From the NCBI RefSeq assembly GCF_027497355.1, contig NZ_CP114909.1, positions 5,972,001 through 6,036,000 on the forward strand: DNA of 64,000 nt, written 5' to 3'. The notes below the pieces were generated by a model. That model worked only from the letters and a program-made list of their open reading frames with translations. It had not been told where the DNA came from and did no database searches. Positions 30,882 to 39,417 of the stretch are shown here, piece by piece (the stretch's first letter is position 1; the number at the start of each line of letters is the position of its first letter). The DNA comes from Micromonospora sp. WMMA1947. Its GTDB lineage: Bacteria > Actinomycetota > Actinomycetes > Mycobacteriales > Micromonosporaceae. Position numbers and translations under genes: made by a program.

Positions 30882-32687
30882 TCAGGTGGGGTCGGCCACC
30901 GGGGCGGCCGGGCCGGCGGTGCCGGCGTGCGCACCGGCCGGCGCCTTCGGCTTGGCGTCGATGCCGGCCTCGGCGCGCTGCTGCCCGGTGATCGGGGTGG
31001 GCGCGCCGGTCAGGGGGTCGAAGCCGCCCCGGGTCTTCGGGAACGCGATCACCTCGCGGATCGAGTCCGCGCCGGCCAGCAGCATGCAGACCCGGTCCCA
31101 GCCGAACGCGATGCCGCCGTGCGGCGGGGCGCCGTACTTGAACGCCTCCAGCAGGAAGCCGAACTTGTCCTGCGCCTCGTCGACGGTGATGCCGAGCAGG
31201 TCGAACACCCGCTGCTGCACGTCGCCGCGGTGGATACGGATCGAGCCGCCACCGATCTCGTTGCCGTTGCAGACGATGTCGTACGCGTAGGCCAGCGCCC
31301 GGTCCGGCGCGTCCTCGAACCGGTCCACCCACTCGGCGTTCGGCGAGGTGAACGGGTGGTGCACGGCCGTCCAGCCGCCCTCGTCCGTGCGCTCGAACAT
31401 CGGCGCGTCGACCACCCAGCAGAACGCCCAGGCGCTCTCGTCGACCAGGTTCGACCGCTTGGCGATCTCGATCCGGGCCGCGCCGAGCAGCTCCTGCGCC
31501 TCGCGGATGTTCGTGCTCGCGGCGAAGAAGATCGCGTCGCCGGGCTTCGCGCCGACCGCGTCGGCCAGGCCGGACAGGTGCGCCTCGGACAGGTTCTTCG
31601 CCACCGGGCCGCGCGGCTCGCCGGTCTCGGCGTCCAGCACCACGTACGCCAGGCCGCGCGCGCCGCGCGCCTTGGCCCAGTCCTGCCATCCGTCCAGCTC
31701 CTTGCGGGTCTGGGACGCGCCACCGGGCATGACCACCGCGCCGACGTAGCCGCCCGCGTCGATCGCGCCGGCGAACACCCGGAACTCGGTGCCGCGCAGG
31801 TAGTCGGTCAGCTCGGTCAGCTCCACGCCATAGCGCAGGTCCGGCTTGTCCGAGCCGTACCGGGACATCGCGTCGTGCCAGGTGATGCGCGGGATCGGCC
31901 GGGCGATCTCGTAGCCGGCGAGGTCCTTCCACAGCGCCGAGACGATCGCCTCGCCGAGGTCGATCACGTCGTCCTCGGTGACGAACGACATCTCGATGTC
32001 GAGCTGGGTGAACTCCGGCTGCCGGTCGGCGCGGAAGTCCTCGTCGCGGTAGCAGCGGGCGATCTGGTAGTACCGCTCCATGCCGCCGACCATCAGCAGC
32101 TGCTTGAACAGCTGCGGCGACTGCGGCAGCGCGTACCAGCTGCCCGGCTGCAGCCGCACCGGCACCAGGAAGTCGCGGGCGCCCTCCGGGGTGGAGCGGG
32201 TCAGCGTCGGCGTCTCGATCTCCAGGAAGTCCCGCTCGTGCAGCACGCCGCGGGCGATCTGGTTGGCCCGCGAGCGCAACCGCATGGCCTTCGCCGGGCC
32301 GCCCCGGCGCAGGTCCAGGTAGCGGTACTTGAGCCGGATGTCGTCGCCGGCCTCGATCTGGTCGTCCACCGGCAGCGGCAGCGGCGCGGCCTCGGACAGC
32401 ACCTCCAGTTCGGACGCGGTCACCTCGACCTCACCGGTCGGCAGGTCCGGGTTCTCGTTGCCCTCCGGGCGGCGGGTCACCTCGCCGGTGACCTTGACAC
32501 AGAACTCGTTGCGCAGCGCGTGCGCGTCCTCCTCGCGGAAGACCACCTGCACGACACCGGAGGCGTCGCGCAGGTCGACGAAGATGACACCGCCGTGGTC
32601 GCGCCGGCGGGCCACCCACCCGGCGAGCGTCACCGTCGAGCCGGCGTCCGCGGCGCGCAGGCTTCCGGCATTGTGGGTACGGATCAC
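30882..32687 (-). CDS. aspS: Aspartate--tRNA ligase
   Basis: AspS charges tRNA-Asp, and possibly tRNA-Asn in organisms using the transamidation route. The 601 residues hold the OB anticodon domain ([24 protein letters not shown]), class II motif 2 ([25 protein letters not shown]), the bacterial GAD insertion and motif 3 ([15 protein letters not shown]). The GTG at 32687 is preferred because it gives the usual [12 protein letters not shown]-terminus and follows GAGGAG; a GTG nine codons earlier is possible. It has its own strong terminator. Confidence 0.97.
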   Translation of the reverse strand: MIRTHNAGSLRAADAGSTVTLAGWVARRRDHGGVIFVDLRDASGVVQVVFREEDAHALRNEFCVKVTGEVTRRPEGNENPDLPTGEVEVTASELEVLSEAAPLPLPVDDQIEAGDDIRLKYRYLDLRRGGPAKAMRLRSRANQIARGVLHERDFLEIETPTLTRSTPEGARDFLVPVRLQPGSWYALPQSPQLFKQLLMVGGMERYYQIARCYRDEDFRADRQPEFTQLDIEMSFVTEDDVIDLGEAIVSALWKDLAGYEIARPIPRITWHDAMSRYGSDKPDLRYGVELTELTDYLRGTEFRVFAGAIDAGGYVGAVVMPGGASQTRKELDGWQDWAKARGARGLAYVVLDAETGEPRGPVAKNLSEAHLSGLADAVGAKPGDAIFFAASTNIREAQELLGAARIEIAKRSNLVDESAWAFCWVVDAPMFERTDEGGWTAVHHPFTSPNAEWVDRFEDAPDRALAYAYDIVCNGNEIGGGSIRIHRGDVQQRVFDLLGITVDEAQDKFGFLLEAFKYGAPPHGGIAFGWDRVCMLLAGADSIREVIAFPKTRGGFDPLTGAPTPITGQQRAEAGIDAKPKAPAGAHAGTAGPAAPVADPT

Positions 32688-32823
32688 GGCTGGCGTCTCC
32701 TCAATCTGGTCCACTCACTGCTCCCCCGCATTCTGTCAGGACGGGCGGGCCCGCTCCCGGGCACCCGTCGAGCCGGTCCGCCCCGGTGGCGGCGAAACGC
32801 CGTGCGGGCCGGGTCCGGCGGTC

Positions 32824-32829
32824 TACCGT
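32824..32829 (+). promoter_or_regulatory. Leaderless -10 box for the DUF998 gene
   Basis: TACCGT ends 6 nt before the GTG at 32836, with no Shine-Dalgarno sequence between them. Confidence 0.5.
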
Positions 32830-32835
32830 GACCGG

Positions 32836-33534
32836 GTGCGTGCCGTACCGAGCTGGGCCGTGGCCACCGCGGCCGCCGCGCCCGCGCTGCTGGTGGCGGG
32901 CTGGACGGTGGCGGGCGCCCGCCAGGGCCCGGGGTACGACCCGGTGCGGGACACGATCAGCGAGCTGGCCGGCGAGGGTGCCACCGATCCGTGGCTGATG
33001 GCCGGCGCGCTGGTGCTGCTCGGCTGCTGCTACTGCGCCACCGCCGCCGCGCTGCACGCCGCCGGGCTGCCCAGCCGCTTCCTGCTCGCGGTCGGCGGGC
33101 TGGCCACCGTCGCGCTCATCGCGTTCCCCCGCCCGCAGGTGGGGGGCTCCCCGGCGCACGGCGTGGTGGCCACGGTGGCGGTGCTCGCGCTGTCGCTCTG
33201 GCCGGCCGGGACGGCGCTGCGCCTGCCCCGCAGGGTGCCGCGCGAGGTGGCCGCCTCCCCGGCGGGCCGGCCGCCGTGGGCGTTCCGCCGGCCGGTGGCG
33301 CTGGCCGTCACGGCCGTGTTGCTGGCGTTGTTCGGCTGGTCGGTGGCCGAGGTGACCGGCGGCTCCCGGACCGGGCTGGCCGAGCGGGTGGCAGCGCTCG
33401 CGGTGACGCTCTGGCCGCTGGCCGCGGTGCTGTCCGCCCGGCGGGCCCACCGGCACTGGACGGCCCGGCCGGCGGAGCCGCCGCGCCCGGACGGGCCGCC
33501 GGTCGGTCCGGGCCGCCTCGGGGCAGGCACCTGA
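32836..33534 (+). CDS. DUF998 family membrane protein
   Basis: The function is unknown. The 232-residue protein has about six membrane segments and the DUF998 opening: a first helix (AVATAAAAPALLVAGWTVAGA), then GYDPVRDTISELAGEGATDPWLM, which resembles the family loop with DPxxxTISxL. The C-terminus is a Pro/Arg-rich tail. The GTG at 32836 follows a TACCGT box by 6 nt and so looks leaderless. It diverges from aspS and converges on the S1 protease across a hairpin. Confidence 0.8.
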   Translation: MRAVPSWAVATAAAAPALLVAGWTVAGARQGPGYDPVRDTISELAGEGATDPWLMAGALVLLGCCYCATAAALHAAGLPSRFLLAVGGLATVALIAFPRPQVGGSPAHGVVATVAVLALSLWPAGTALRLPRRVPREVAASPAGRPPWAFRRPVALAVTAVLLALFGWSVAEVTGGSRTGLAERVAALAVTLWPLAAVLSARRAHRHWTARPAEPPRPDGPPVGPGRLGAGT

Positions 33535-33546
33535 GACGGGTACGCG

Positions 33547-33578
33547 GAACGGGCCGCCGGTCACCCGGCGGCCCGTTC
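33547..33578. terminator. Bidirectional terminator between DUF998 and S1 protease genes
   Basis: Perfect 14-bp arms GAACGGGCCGCCGG and CCGGCGGCCCGTTC with a 4-nt loop, placed between converging gene ends. Confidence 0.85.
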
Positions 33579-33593
33579 GTGGGAGTGCGTGGA

Positions 33594-34643
33594 TCAGAAG
33601 ACGCTCACGCCGTAGCGGCTGAGGGCCTCGGTGACCGGCTGGAAGAAGGTGGTGCCACCGGTGCGGCAGTTGCCGCTACCGCCGGAGGTGAGGCCGAGCG
33701 CGGTGGTGCCGGCGAACAGCGAGCCGCCGCTGTCGCCCGGCTCGGCGCAGACGTTGGTGCGGATGAGGCCGGAGACGCTGCCCTCGGCGTAGTTCACGGT
33801 CGCGTTCAGCGCGGTGACGCTGCCGCTGCGCAGGCCGGTGGTGCTGCCGGAACGACGCACGGACTGGCCGACGTAGGCGTTGCCGGCCGAGGTGATGTCC
33901 TGGAAGCTGCCGTTGTACAGCGACACGTTGCCGGCCGCGTTGGCCGAGTTGTTGTGCCGGACGATGCCGTAGTCGTTGCCCGGGAAGCTGGTGCCGGTCC
34001 GGGTGCCGAGCAGGTTGGACTGCGCGGAGTTGCTGTACCAGCTCGACGAGATGTTGGTGCAGTGGCCCGCAGTGAGGAAGTAGTAGGTCGAGCCGCTACG
34101 GACGTTGAACCCGAGCGAGCAGCGGCCACCGCCGCCGGCGTAGATCGCCTGGCCGCCGGAGATCCGGGTGCTCAGCACGCCGGCCTCGGCCTCGATACGG
34201 ATCGCGCCGTTGTGGCGGGCGGCGGCGGCCTTGACCCGCTCCAGCTTGGCGCCGGTGACGGTGCTGTCGACGGAGACGACGACCTGGTTCGTGGCCGGGT
34301 CGGTCCACCAGGCGGTGCCGGGGATCTTGGCGGAGCGCTCCAGCTCGCCGGTGGCGGCGTTGAGCTTGTCCGCGCCGCGGGCCACGATCTTCGGGATGGC
34401 GCCGGCGTCGCGCACCTGGCGGGCGGTCGCGGTGTCGGTCACCGTGACGATCATCTTGCCGCTGGCGTCGGCGTACGTGCCGGCCGCGCGGGCGCCGAGC
34501 TTCTCGACGAGGGTGGCGGCGGCGTCCGGCGAGAGGGCCGTGGGGGCGGCCTGCGCGGGTGCGCCGAGCAGCGAGCCGGTGACCAGGGTGCCGGCGACGG
34601 CGACTGCGGCGGCGCGGCGGAGCGTGGACCTCGTGGGTCGCAT
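33594..34643 (-). CDS. Secreted S1-family serine protease (alpha-lytic/streptogrisin type)
   Basis: This extracellular chymotrypsin-fold protease is made as a prepro-protein of 349 residues. The signal peptide is about 1-32 (ending APAQA). The pro-region contains [18 protein letters not shown], typical of alpha-lytic-type propeptides. The mature enzyme probably starts near 166 ([14 protein letters not shown]). The triad is His194 in TAGHC, Asp224 in GNDYGIV and Ser305 in EPGDSGGS; Cys175/195 and Cys299/326 are the expected disulfides. The ATG at 34643 follows GGAGG. The leader is about 85 nt if the promoter at 34735-34765 is right. Confidence 0.93.
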   Translation of the reverse strand: MRPTRSTLRRAAAVAVAGTLVTGSLLGAPAQAAPTALSPDAAATLVEKLGARAAGTYADASGKMIVTVTDTATARQVRDAGAIPKIVARGADKLNAATGELERSAKIPGTAWWTDPATNQVVVSVDSTVTGAKLERVKAAAARHNGAIRIEAEAGVLSTRISGGQAIYAGGGGRCSLGFNVRSGSTYYFLTAGHCTNISSSWYSNSAQSNLLGTRTGTSFPGNDYGIVRHNNSANAAGNVSLYNGSFQDITSAGNAYVGQSVRRSGSTTGLRSGSVTALNATVNYAEGSVSGLIRTNVCAEPGDSGGSLFAGTTALGLTSGGSGNCRTGGTTFFQPVTEALSRYGVSVF

Positions 34644-34734
34644 GTAACAACCTCCGGATGGGGGTGAACGGGCGCTGTCATGGGGGCGCGCCCGAGGGCA
34701 ACCCGGGCGACCTGGGGAAACCGCCCGGGTGCCC

Positions 34735-34765
34735 AAAGTATTCACACATTTAAGATCGTAAGCAA
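34735..34765 (-). promoter_or_regulatory. Candidate promoter of the S1 protease gene
   Basis: In an unusually AT-rich island on the minus strand, TTGCTT and TACTTT are 19 bp apart. The spacer is long, so the assignment is tentative. Confidence 0.35.
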
Positions 34766-34856
34766 GACATGGCTTTGCCCTAATTCGCACCCGCGCCCGA
34801 TGTAACGCTCCAGCAACAACATCGACTCAAGGTGTCAGAGCCGGGGATCGACCCGC

Positions 34857-35000
34857 GTCGACACCGGCCTGCTGCGCTGCGAGGGCACGGTGCTGCAGCG
34901 GGGCCGCCGTACCGCCCTGGCCGAGGCCCGCCTCACGGACCCGGCCAACCGCCTGGCAGCCCACGCCACCTCGACCTGCCTGATCTTCCCCCTCCCCTAA
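34857..35000 (+). pseudogene. 3' fragment of a PaaI-type thioesterase gene
   Basis: An open frame without a start codon encodes about 47 residues: VDTGLLRCEGTVLQRGRR, TALAEARLTDPANRLAAH, then ATSTCLIFPLP and TAA. The order GTVLxRGRRTALAEARLTD...RLxAHATSTCLIF is that of the last third of hotdog-fold PaaI/acyl-CoA thioesterases. The upstream 200 bp is AT-rich, non-coding promoter DNA for the divergent protease, so the rest of the gene is missing. It reads as a deletion remnant; a C-rich tract and a family-1 palindrome follow directly. Confidence 0.65.
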
Positions 35001-35095
35001 CCCTCTCCCCCGCCCCCCTGAGCTCGACGATCTTGCAGTTACGGCCCCCGCAGTGCCGGTTTCGCGGCATTCGCGGGGGCCGTAAGTGCAAGATC
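34987..35095. repeat. Family-1 palindromic repeat, copy 2, with C-rich tract
   Basis: The left arm (35029-35051) starts GATCTTGCAGTTACGG and the right arm (35073-35095) ends CCGTAAGTGCAAGATC; 22 of 23 positions pair, with one mismatch at the tenth base. A C-rich tract (34987-35020) precedes the left arm. It lies 22 nt past the desaturase stop. With the thioesterase remnant and the protease promoter it accounts for the gap 34644-35117. Confidence 0.85.
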
Positions 35096-35117
35096 GCGCG
35101 GGAGAGGGAGCGGTCTG

Positions 35118-36053
35118 TCAGGCCTTGGCAGCGGTGCGGGCGGCTCGGGCGGCGCGGCGCTCCTCGAAGCGGGACGCCTGGGTCTCCAGCGTGTCCAGGT
35201 GGGCGGCGATCTGGTCGCGGGCGGCCTCGCCGTCGGCGTTCAGGCCGGTCACGTCGAACAGGTTCCACTGGCGCAGCACCGGCATCACCACCTCGTCGCG
35301 GTGCTGGCGCAGGTCGTAGATGCCGGCCAGCGCGATCGCCACCGACTTGCGGGCGAAGCCCTCGATGCCCACGCCCGGCATCTGGAAGTTGGCGAGCACG
35401 TCGGCGACGGCCCGCATCGCCTGCGACGGCGCCAGCTCGAACGCCGCGCCGAGCAGGTTGCGGTAGAAGACCATGTGCAGGTTCTCGTCCGCGGCCACCC
35501 GGGCCAGCAGCGCCTCGCACGTCGGGTCGCCGGTGGCCCGGCCGGTGTTGCGGTGCGAGATGCGGGTGGCCAGTTCCTGGAACGACACGTACGCCAGCGA
35601 GTGCAGCATCTCCTGGTCGTGCACGTTCTGGTAGCCCGCCGACATGTGCACCATCCGGGCCCGCTCCAGCGCCACCGGGTCCACCGCCCGGGTCACCGTG
35701 AGGTAGTCGCGGATCGCCGTGCCGTGCCGCCCCTCCTCGGCGGTCCACCGGTGCACCCAGGTGCCCCACGCGCCGTCGCGCCCGAACAGCGTGGCGATCT
35801 CGTGGTGGTACGAGGGCAGGTTGTCCTCGGTGAGCAGGTTGACGATCAGCGCGGTCCGCGCCACCTCGGGCAGCGTCGAGTCCTCCGGCGACCACGCGTC
35901 GCCACCCAGCGGGCCGTCGAAGGTGCGGCCCTCGCTCCACGGCACGTACTCGTGCGGGAACCACTCCTTGGCCAGCGACAGATGGCGGTCGAGGTTCTTC
36001 TCGACCACCGGCTCGAGTTCGGTGAGCAGAGCGGTCTGGCTGAGCACGGTCAC
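35118..36053 (-). CDS. Acyl-ACP desaturase (soluble di-iron)
   Basis: This 311-residue ferritin-like enzyme of the FA_desaturase_2 family resembles mycobacterial DesA-type proteins and would put a double bond into acyl-ACP. Di-iron ligands are all visible: Glu76 (LLTEDNLPSYHHE), Glu107xxHis110 (EEGRHG), Glu160 (SFQELATRISH) and Glu190xxHis193 (DENLHM). The tail is Ala/Arg-rich. The GTG at 36053 follows AGGGAG. A 31-bp perfect palindrome covers the region immediately upstream, pointing to tight repression. It lies 51 bp after hisS but probably has its own promoter. Confidence 0.92.
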   Translation of the reverse strand: MTVLSQTALLTELEPVVEKNLDRHLSLAKEWFPHEYVPWSEGRTFDGPLGGDAWSPEDSTLPEVARTALIVNLLTEDNLPSYHHEIATLFGRDGAWGTWVHRWTAEEGRHGTAIRDYLTVTRAVDPVALERARMVHMSAGYQNVHDQEMLHSLAYVSFQELATRISHRNTGRATGDPTCEALLARVAADENLHMVFYRNLLGAAFELAPSQAMRAVADVLANFQMPGVGIEGFARKSVAIALAGIYDLRQHRDEVVMPVLRQWNLFDVTGLNADGEAARDQIAAHLDTLETQASRFEERRAARAARTAAKA

Positions 36054-36062
36054 GACGTTCTC

Positions 36063-36093
36063 CCTACGGTGGCGTAACTTACGCCACCGTAGG
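36063..36093 (-). promoter_or_regulatory. 31-bp perfect palindrome, candidate desaturase operator
   Basis: The arms CCTACGGTGGCGTAA (36063-36077) and TTACGCCACCGTAGG (36079-36093) are exact complements around one base. It ends 9 nt before the desaturase GTG and overlaps its ribosome binding site. TAAGTT at its centre on the minus strand fits a -10 box. The TTACG...CGTAA-type symmetry resembles TetR-family lipid-gene operators. It could also act as a hisS read-through hairpin, but has no T-run. Confidence 0.75.
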
Positions 36094-36104
36094 TCGAAAC
36101 GTCT

Positions 36105-37445
36105 TCAGACGCCAGTGCCGGCCGCGCCGACCAGCGGCTTCAGGTCCGCCCGGGGCGGCGTCCACTCGCCCGCCGCGGCCGGCACCTGCTCGCCGGAACG
36201 GATGTCCTTGACCTCGTCGCCGTCGGCGCCGGGGAACCAGACGTACGGGATGCCGCGCCGCTCGGCGTACCGGATCTGCTTGCCGAACTTGGCCGCCGAC
36301 GGGGACACCTCGGTCGGCACGCCACGCGACCGCAGCGCCGCCGCGACCGCGTCGCTGGCCGCCCGGTCCTCCTCGGCGGTGACCGCCACCAGCACGCAGG
36401 TCGGCACCGACCGGGACACCGACAGCGCCTCGGCGCCGAACAGCAGGCCGAGCAGCCGGGTCACCCCGATCGAGATGCCCACCCCGGGGAACCGCATGGC
36501 CCCCGAGCTGGCCAGGTTGTCGTACCGGCCGCCGGAGCAGATCGAGCCGAACCGCTCGTAGCCGATCATCTGCGTCTCGTAGACCGTGCCCGTGTAGTAG
36601 TCCAGGCCCCGCGCGATGCGCAGGTCGGCCACGCAGAGGCCGGGCGCGTGCGCGGCGGCGGTCTCCACCACGGCGGTCAGTTCCGCGACGCCCTCGTCCA
36701 GCAGCGGGTCGCTCACCCCGAGGCCGCGCACCGCGTCGGCGAACGAGGCGTCCGGCGCGGAGATCTCGGCCAGCGCGAGCACGGCCTTGGCCTGCGCCTC
36801 GCTCGCCCCGGCGGTGCTCGCCAGCAGCTCCGTCACACCGGCCGGGCCGATCTTGTCGAGCTTGTCGACGGCGCGCAGCGCCGCCTCCACGTCGGTCAGC
36901 CCGATGCCCCGGTAGAACCCCTCGCAGATCTTGCGGTTGTTGACCTGGATGCGCACCGGCGGGATCGGCAGGGACCGCAGCGCGTCGCCGATGACCAGCG
37001 GCATCTCGGCCTCGTAGTGCGCCGGCAGCGTGTCCCGGTCGACGATGTCGATGTCGGCCTGGAGGAACTCCCGGTAGCGGCCCTCCTGCGGGCGCTCGCC
37101 CCGCCACACCTTCTGGATCTGGTAGCGGCGGAACGGGAACTGCAGCTTGCCGGCGTTCTCCAGCACGTAGCGGGCGAACGGCACGGTCAGGTCGAAGTGC
37201 AGGCCGAGCGCGTCGTCACCGGCCGGGCCGTCGGTGTCGGCCTGCAACCGGCGCAGCAGGTAGACCTCCTTTGCGGTATCCCCCTTCCGCAGCAACTGAT
37301 CCAGCGGCTCCACCGAGCGGGTCTCCAGCGGCGCGAAGCCGTACAGCTCGAACGTGGTGCGAATGCGATCGAGCACGAACTGCTCGATCGTCCGCTGCGC
37401 CGGCGTCCACTCGGGGAAGCCGGAGATGGGCGTGGGCTTGCTCAT
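36105..37445 (-). CDS. hisS: Histidine--tRNA ligase
   Basis: HisS charges tRNA-His. The 446 residues are a class II synthetase with FDLTVPFARYVLEN (near 105), motif 2 region RYQIQKVWRGERPQEGRYREFLQADIDI, the histidine-specific ARGLDYYTGTVYE and motif 3 CSGGRYDNL, followed by the anticodon-binding domain (CVLVAVTAEEDRAASDAVAAALRSRGV). The ATG at 37445 follows GAGGAGT; the long upstream extension is a shadow of the MBL gene. It is 55 bp downstream of that gene and probably in one operon with it. Confidence 0.97.
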   Translation of the reverse strand: MSKPTPISGFPEWTPAQRTIEQFVLDRIRTTFELYGFAPLETRSVEPLDQLLRKGDTAKEVYLLRRLQADTDGPAGDDALGLHFDLTVPFARYVLENAGKLQFPFRRYQIQKVWRGERPQEGRYREFLQADIDIVDRDTLPAHYEAEMPLVIGDALRSLPIPPVRIQVNNRKICEGFYRGIGLTDVEAALRAVDKLDKIGPAGVTELLASTAGASEAQAKAVLALAEISAPDASFADAVRGLGVSDPLLDEGVAELTAVVETAAAHAPGLCVADLRIARGLDYYTGTVYETQMIGYERFGSICSGGRYDNLASSGAMRFPGVGISIGVTRLLGLLFGAEALSVSRSVPTCVLVAVTAEEDRAASDAVAAALRSRGVPTEVSPSAAKFGKQIRYAERRGIPYVWFPGADGDEVKDIRSGEQVPAAAGEWTPPRADLKPLVGAAGTGV

Positions 37446-37500
37446 GGCGTACTCCTCGATCCCGCGCGTCCGGCGCGGGCGATGTCGTGGGTCGCGGCCG

Positions 37501-38220
37501 TCAGAGGCCTCGGGTGGGCGCGGCCGGGCGCGCGCCGCCGGTGCCCGCCACCTCGAGGAGGTACGGGTTGGTCGCGCGCTCGCGGCCGATCGTGGTCCGG
37601 GGGCCGTGGCCGGGCAGGACGACGGTGTCGTCGGCCAGCGGGAGAACCTTGTCCCGCAGGCTGGACAGCATGCGGGGCATGCTGCCGCCCGGCAGGTCGG
37701 TGCGGCCGATCGAGCCGGCGAACAGCACGTCACCGGAGAGGCAGATCTGGTCCGCCTCCCAGGGCGAGCCGGCGCCGGGCAACCGGAACAGCACCGACCC
37801 GCCGGTATGGCCGGGAGCGTGGTCGACGGTGATCTCCAACCCGGCCAGCGACAGCGTCGCGCCGTCGGTCAGCTCGGCCACGTCGTCCGGCTCGGTGTAC
37901 GGCAGCCGCCCGCCGAACAGCTGGGTCAGGTCCATCGAGAGCGCCTTGCTCGGGTCGGCCAGCAGCTCCCGGTCGTCCGGGTGGACGTAGGCGGGGATGC
38001 CGCGCGCGCCGCAGACCGGGGCGACGGAGAACGTGTGGTCGAGGTGGCCGTGGGTGAGCAGCACGGCGGCCGGGTGCAGGCGGTGCTCGGCGAGCACGGC
38101 GTCGAGCCGGTCGAGCACCCCGATGCCGGGGTCGACCACCACGCACTGCTCCCCCGGCCCGGTCGCCACCACGTAGCAGTTGGTGCCGAAGGCGTCCGCG
38201 GGAAAGCCGGCCACGAGCAC
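37501..38220 (-). CDS. MBL-fold metallo-hydrolase (glyoxalase II-like)
   Basis: This 239-residue metallo-beta-lactamase-fold hydrolase has the zinc motif LLTHGHLDHTFS near residue 56, then APGHTGGSVLF, LSGDVLFAGSIGRTDLPGG and VVLPGHGPRTTIGRERATNPYL, the C-terminal His and substrate loop of the hydroxyacylglutathione hydrolase-like group. The gene is regularly found beside hisS and relA in actinobacteria. Because actinobacteria use mycothiol, the thioester substrate is probably not glutathione. The GTG at 38220 follows GGGGAG. A TAGGCT box lies at 38258-38263. Confidence 0.9.
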   Translation of the reverse strand: MLVAGFPADAFGTNCYVVATGPGEQCVVVDPGIGVLDRLDAVLAEHRLHPAAVLLTHGHLDHTFSVAPVCGARGIPAYVHPDDRELLADPSKALSMDLTQLFGGRLPYTEPDDVAELTDGATLSLAGLEITVDHAPGHTGGSVLFRLPGAGSPWEADQICLSGDVLFAGSIGRTDLPGGSMPRMLSSLRDKVLPLADDTVVLPGHGPRTTIGRERATNPYLLEVAGTGGARPAAPTRGL

Positions 38221-38456
38221 GTCGCTCCCCTTTCCGTCCGGTCGTCGTCTGCCTGCAGCCTAGTCGTAGCGGCCAGCGAGTTCCGTCCGCCACCGCCCTC
38301 GTCCGCACCGGCCGGGCTGAGACGGCGGGACCTCGTACACCACATTCCCAGTCGCTACCCGTACACTCTGGCGGGCGTGTGGCGTGGCGCACCCCGATCG
38401 GAACGGCGGACGGCGCCCGACGCCGGCGGCGATCAGGCAGAGGAAGGGGAGCGCAC

Positions 38457-39326
38457 GTGGCTTCCAGCAGGGACCGGCAGCGCAAACTGGCGCGCGCCAA
38501 GCTCGACCGGCAGCTCGCCCGGCGGGCGGCGGCCGCGAAGCGCCGCCGCCAGATCCGGGCCGGTGTGGGCGCCGCGGTGGTGCTCGTGCTGATCGTGGCC
38601 GGCTCCGCCTGGGCGCTCGGCGCGTTCGACTCCGAGCCGGAGAAGAAGGCCGCCGAGGACGTCTGCCTCTGGACCGCGGAGGACGGCGCCGTCAACACCA
38701 ACCTCAAGGACGTCGGCGAGCCGCCCACCACGGGCCTGCCCACCTCGGGCACCCGTCCGATGACGATCACCACCAATCAGGGTGGGCCGATCACCGTGGA
38801 GCTGGACCAGACCGACGCGCCCTGCGGCGCGGCGAGCCTGAGCTACCTGGCCGGCCGGTCGTTCTTCGACAACACCACGTGCCACGAGATCACCACCGAG
38901 GGCGCGCTGCGCTGCGGCGACCCGACCGGCACCGGGCTCGGCGGCCCGACCTACTCGTTCTACGACGAGAACGTCCCGGCCGCGCCGGAGCCCAGCCCGT
39001 CGGCCTCGCCGGCGCCCGGGCAGCCGGCGACGTACCCGAAGGGCACGGTCGCCATGATCGGCAACCCGCCCGGCAGCAACAGCAGCCAGTTCCTGATCTT
39101 CTTCAAGGACGCCAGCCCGGCCAAGCCGGCCTACTCGGTGGTCGGCAAGGTCACCGGTGGGCTCGACGTGGTGGAGAAGATCGGTGCCCTGCCGACGGTG
39201 GACAATGGCAACGGCGCCAAGGTCAAGCCGAAGACGCAGGTGCTGGTTCAGAGCGTGACCGTCGGCGAGCCCGGCGCGGCGCCGGCCGGCAGTCCCGCGC
39301 CCTCGCCGAGCGCCAGCGCGGGCTGA
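38457..39326 (+). CDS. Membrane-anchored cyclophilin-like protein, altered active site
   Basis: This is a 289-residue protein with a basic N-terminus, a membrane helix near 36-55, and an extracytoplasmic cyclophilin domain from about 100 to 275. The canonical FHR active-site motif reads TCHEITT, so the catalytic Arg is Glu144; the GDPTGTGLGGP and SSQFLIFF segments are kept. A Pro/Ser/Ala linker (about 174-192) is inserted in the domain and the C-terminus is another such tail. Prolyl isomerase activity is doubtful. The GTG follows GGGGAG; TACACT at 38362-38367 is a possible -10. It is followed by a paralogue with Arg retained. Confidence 0.87.
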   Translation: MASSRDRQRKLARAKLDRQLARRAAAAKRRRQIRAGVGAAVVLVLIVAGSAWALGAFDSEPEKKAAEDVCLWTAEDGAVNTNLKDVGEPPTTGLPTSGTRPMTITTNQGGPITVELDQTDAPCGAASLSYLAGRSFFDNTTCHEITTEGALRCGDPTGTGLGGPTYSFYDENVPAAPEPSPSASPAPGQPATYPKGTVAMIGNPPGSNSSQFLIFFKDASPAKPAYSVVGKVTGGLDVVEKIGALPTVDNGNGAKVKPKTQVLVQSVTVGEPGAAPAGSPAPSPSASAG

Positions 39327-39417
39327 GCACACACGCCACCGGCGGCGTGCCGCCGGTGCGATCCAGACGTGACCCGGCGCGCGCGCCGACCCCATACGCA
39401 GCAGGTGAGGAGTGACC

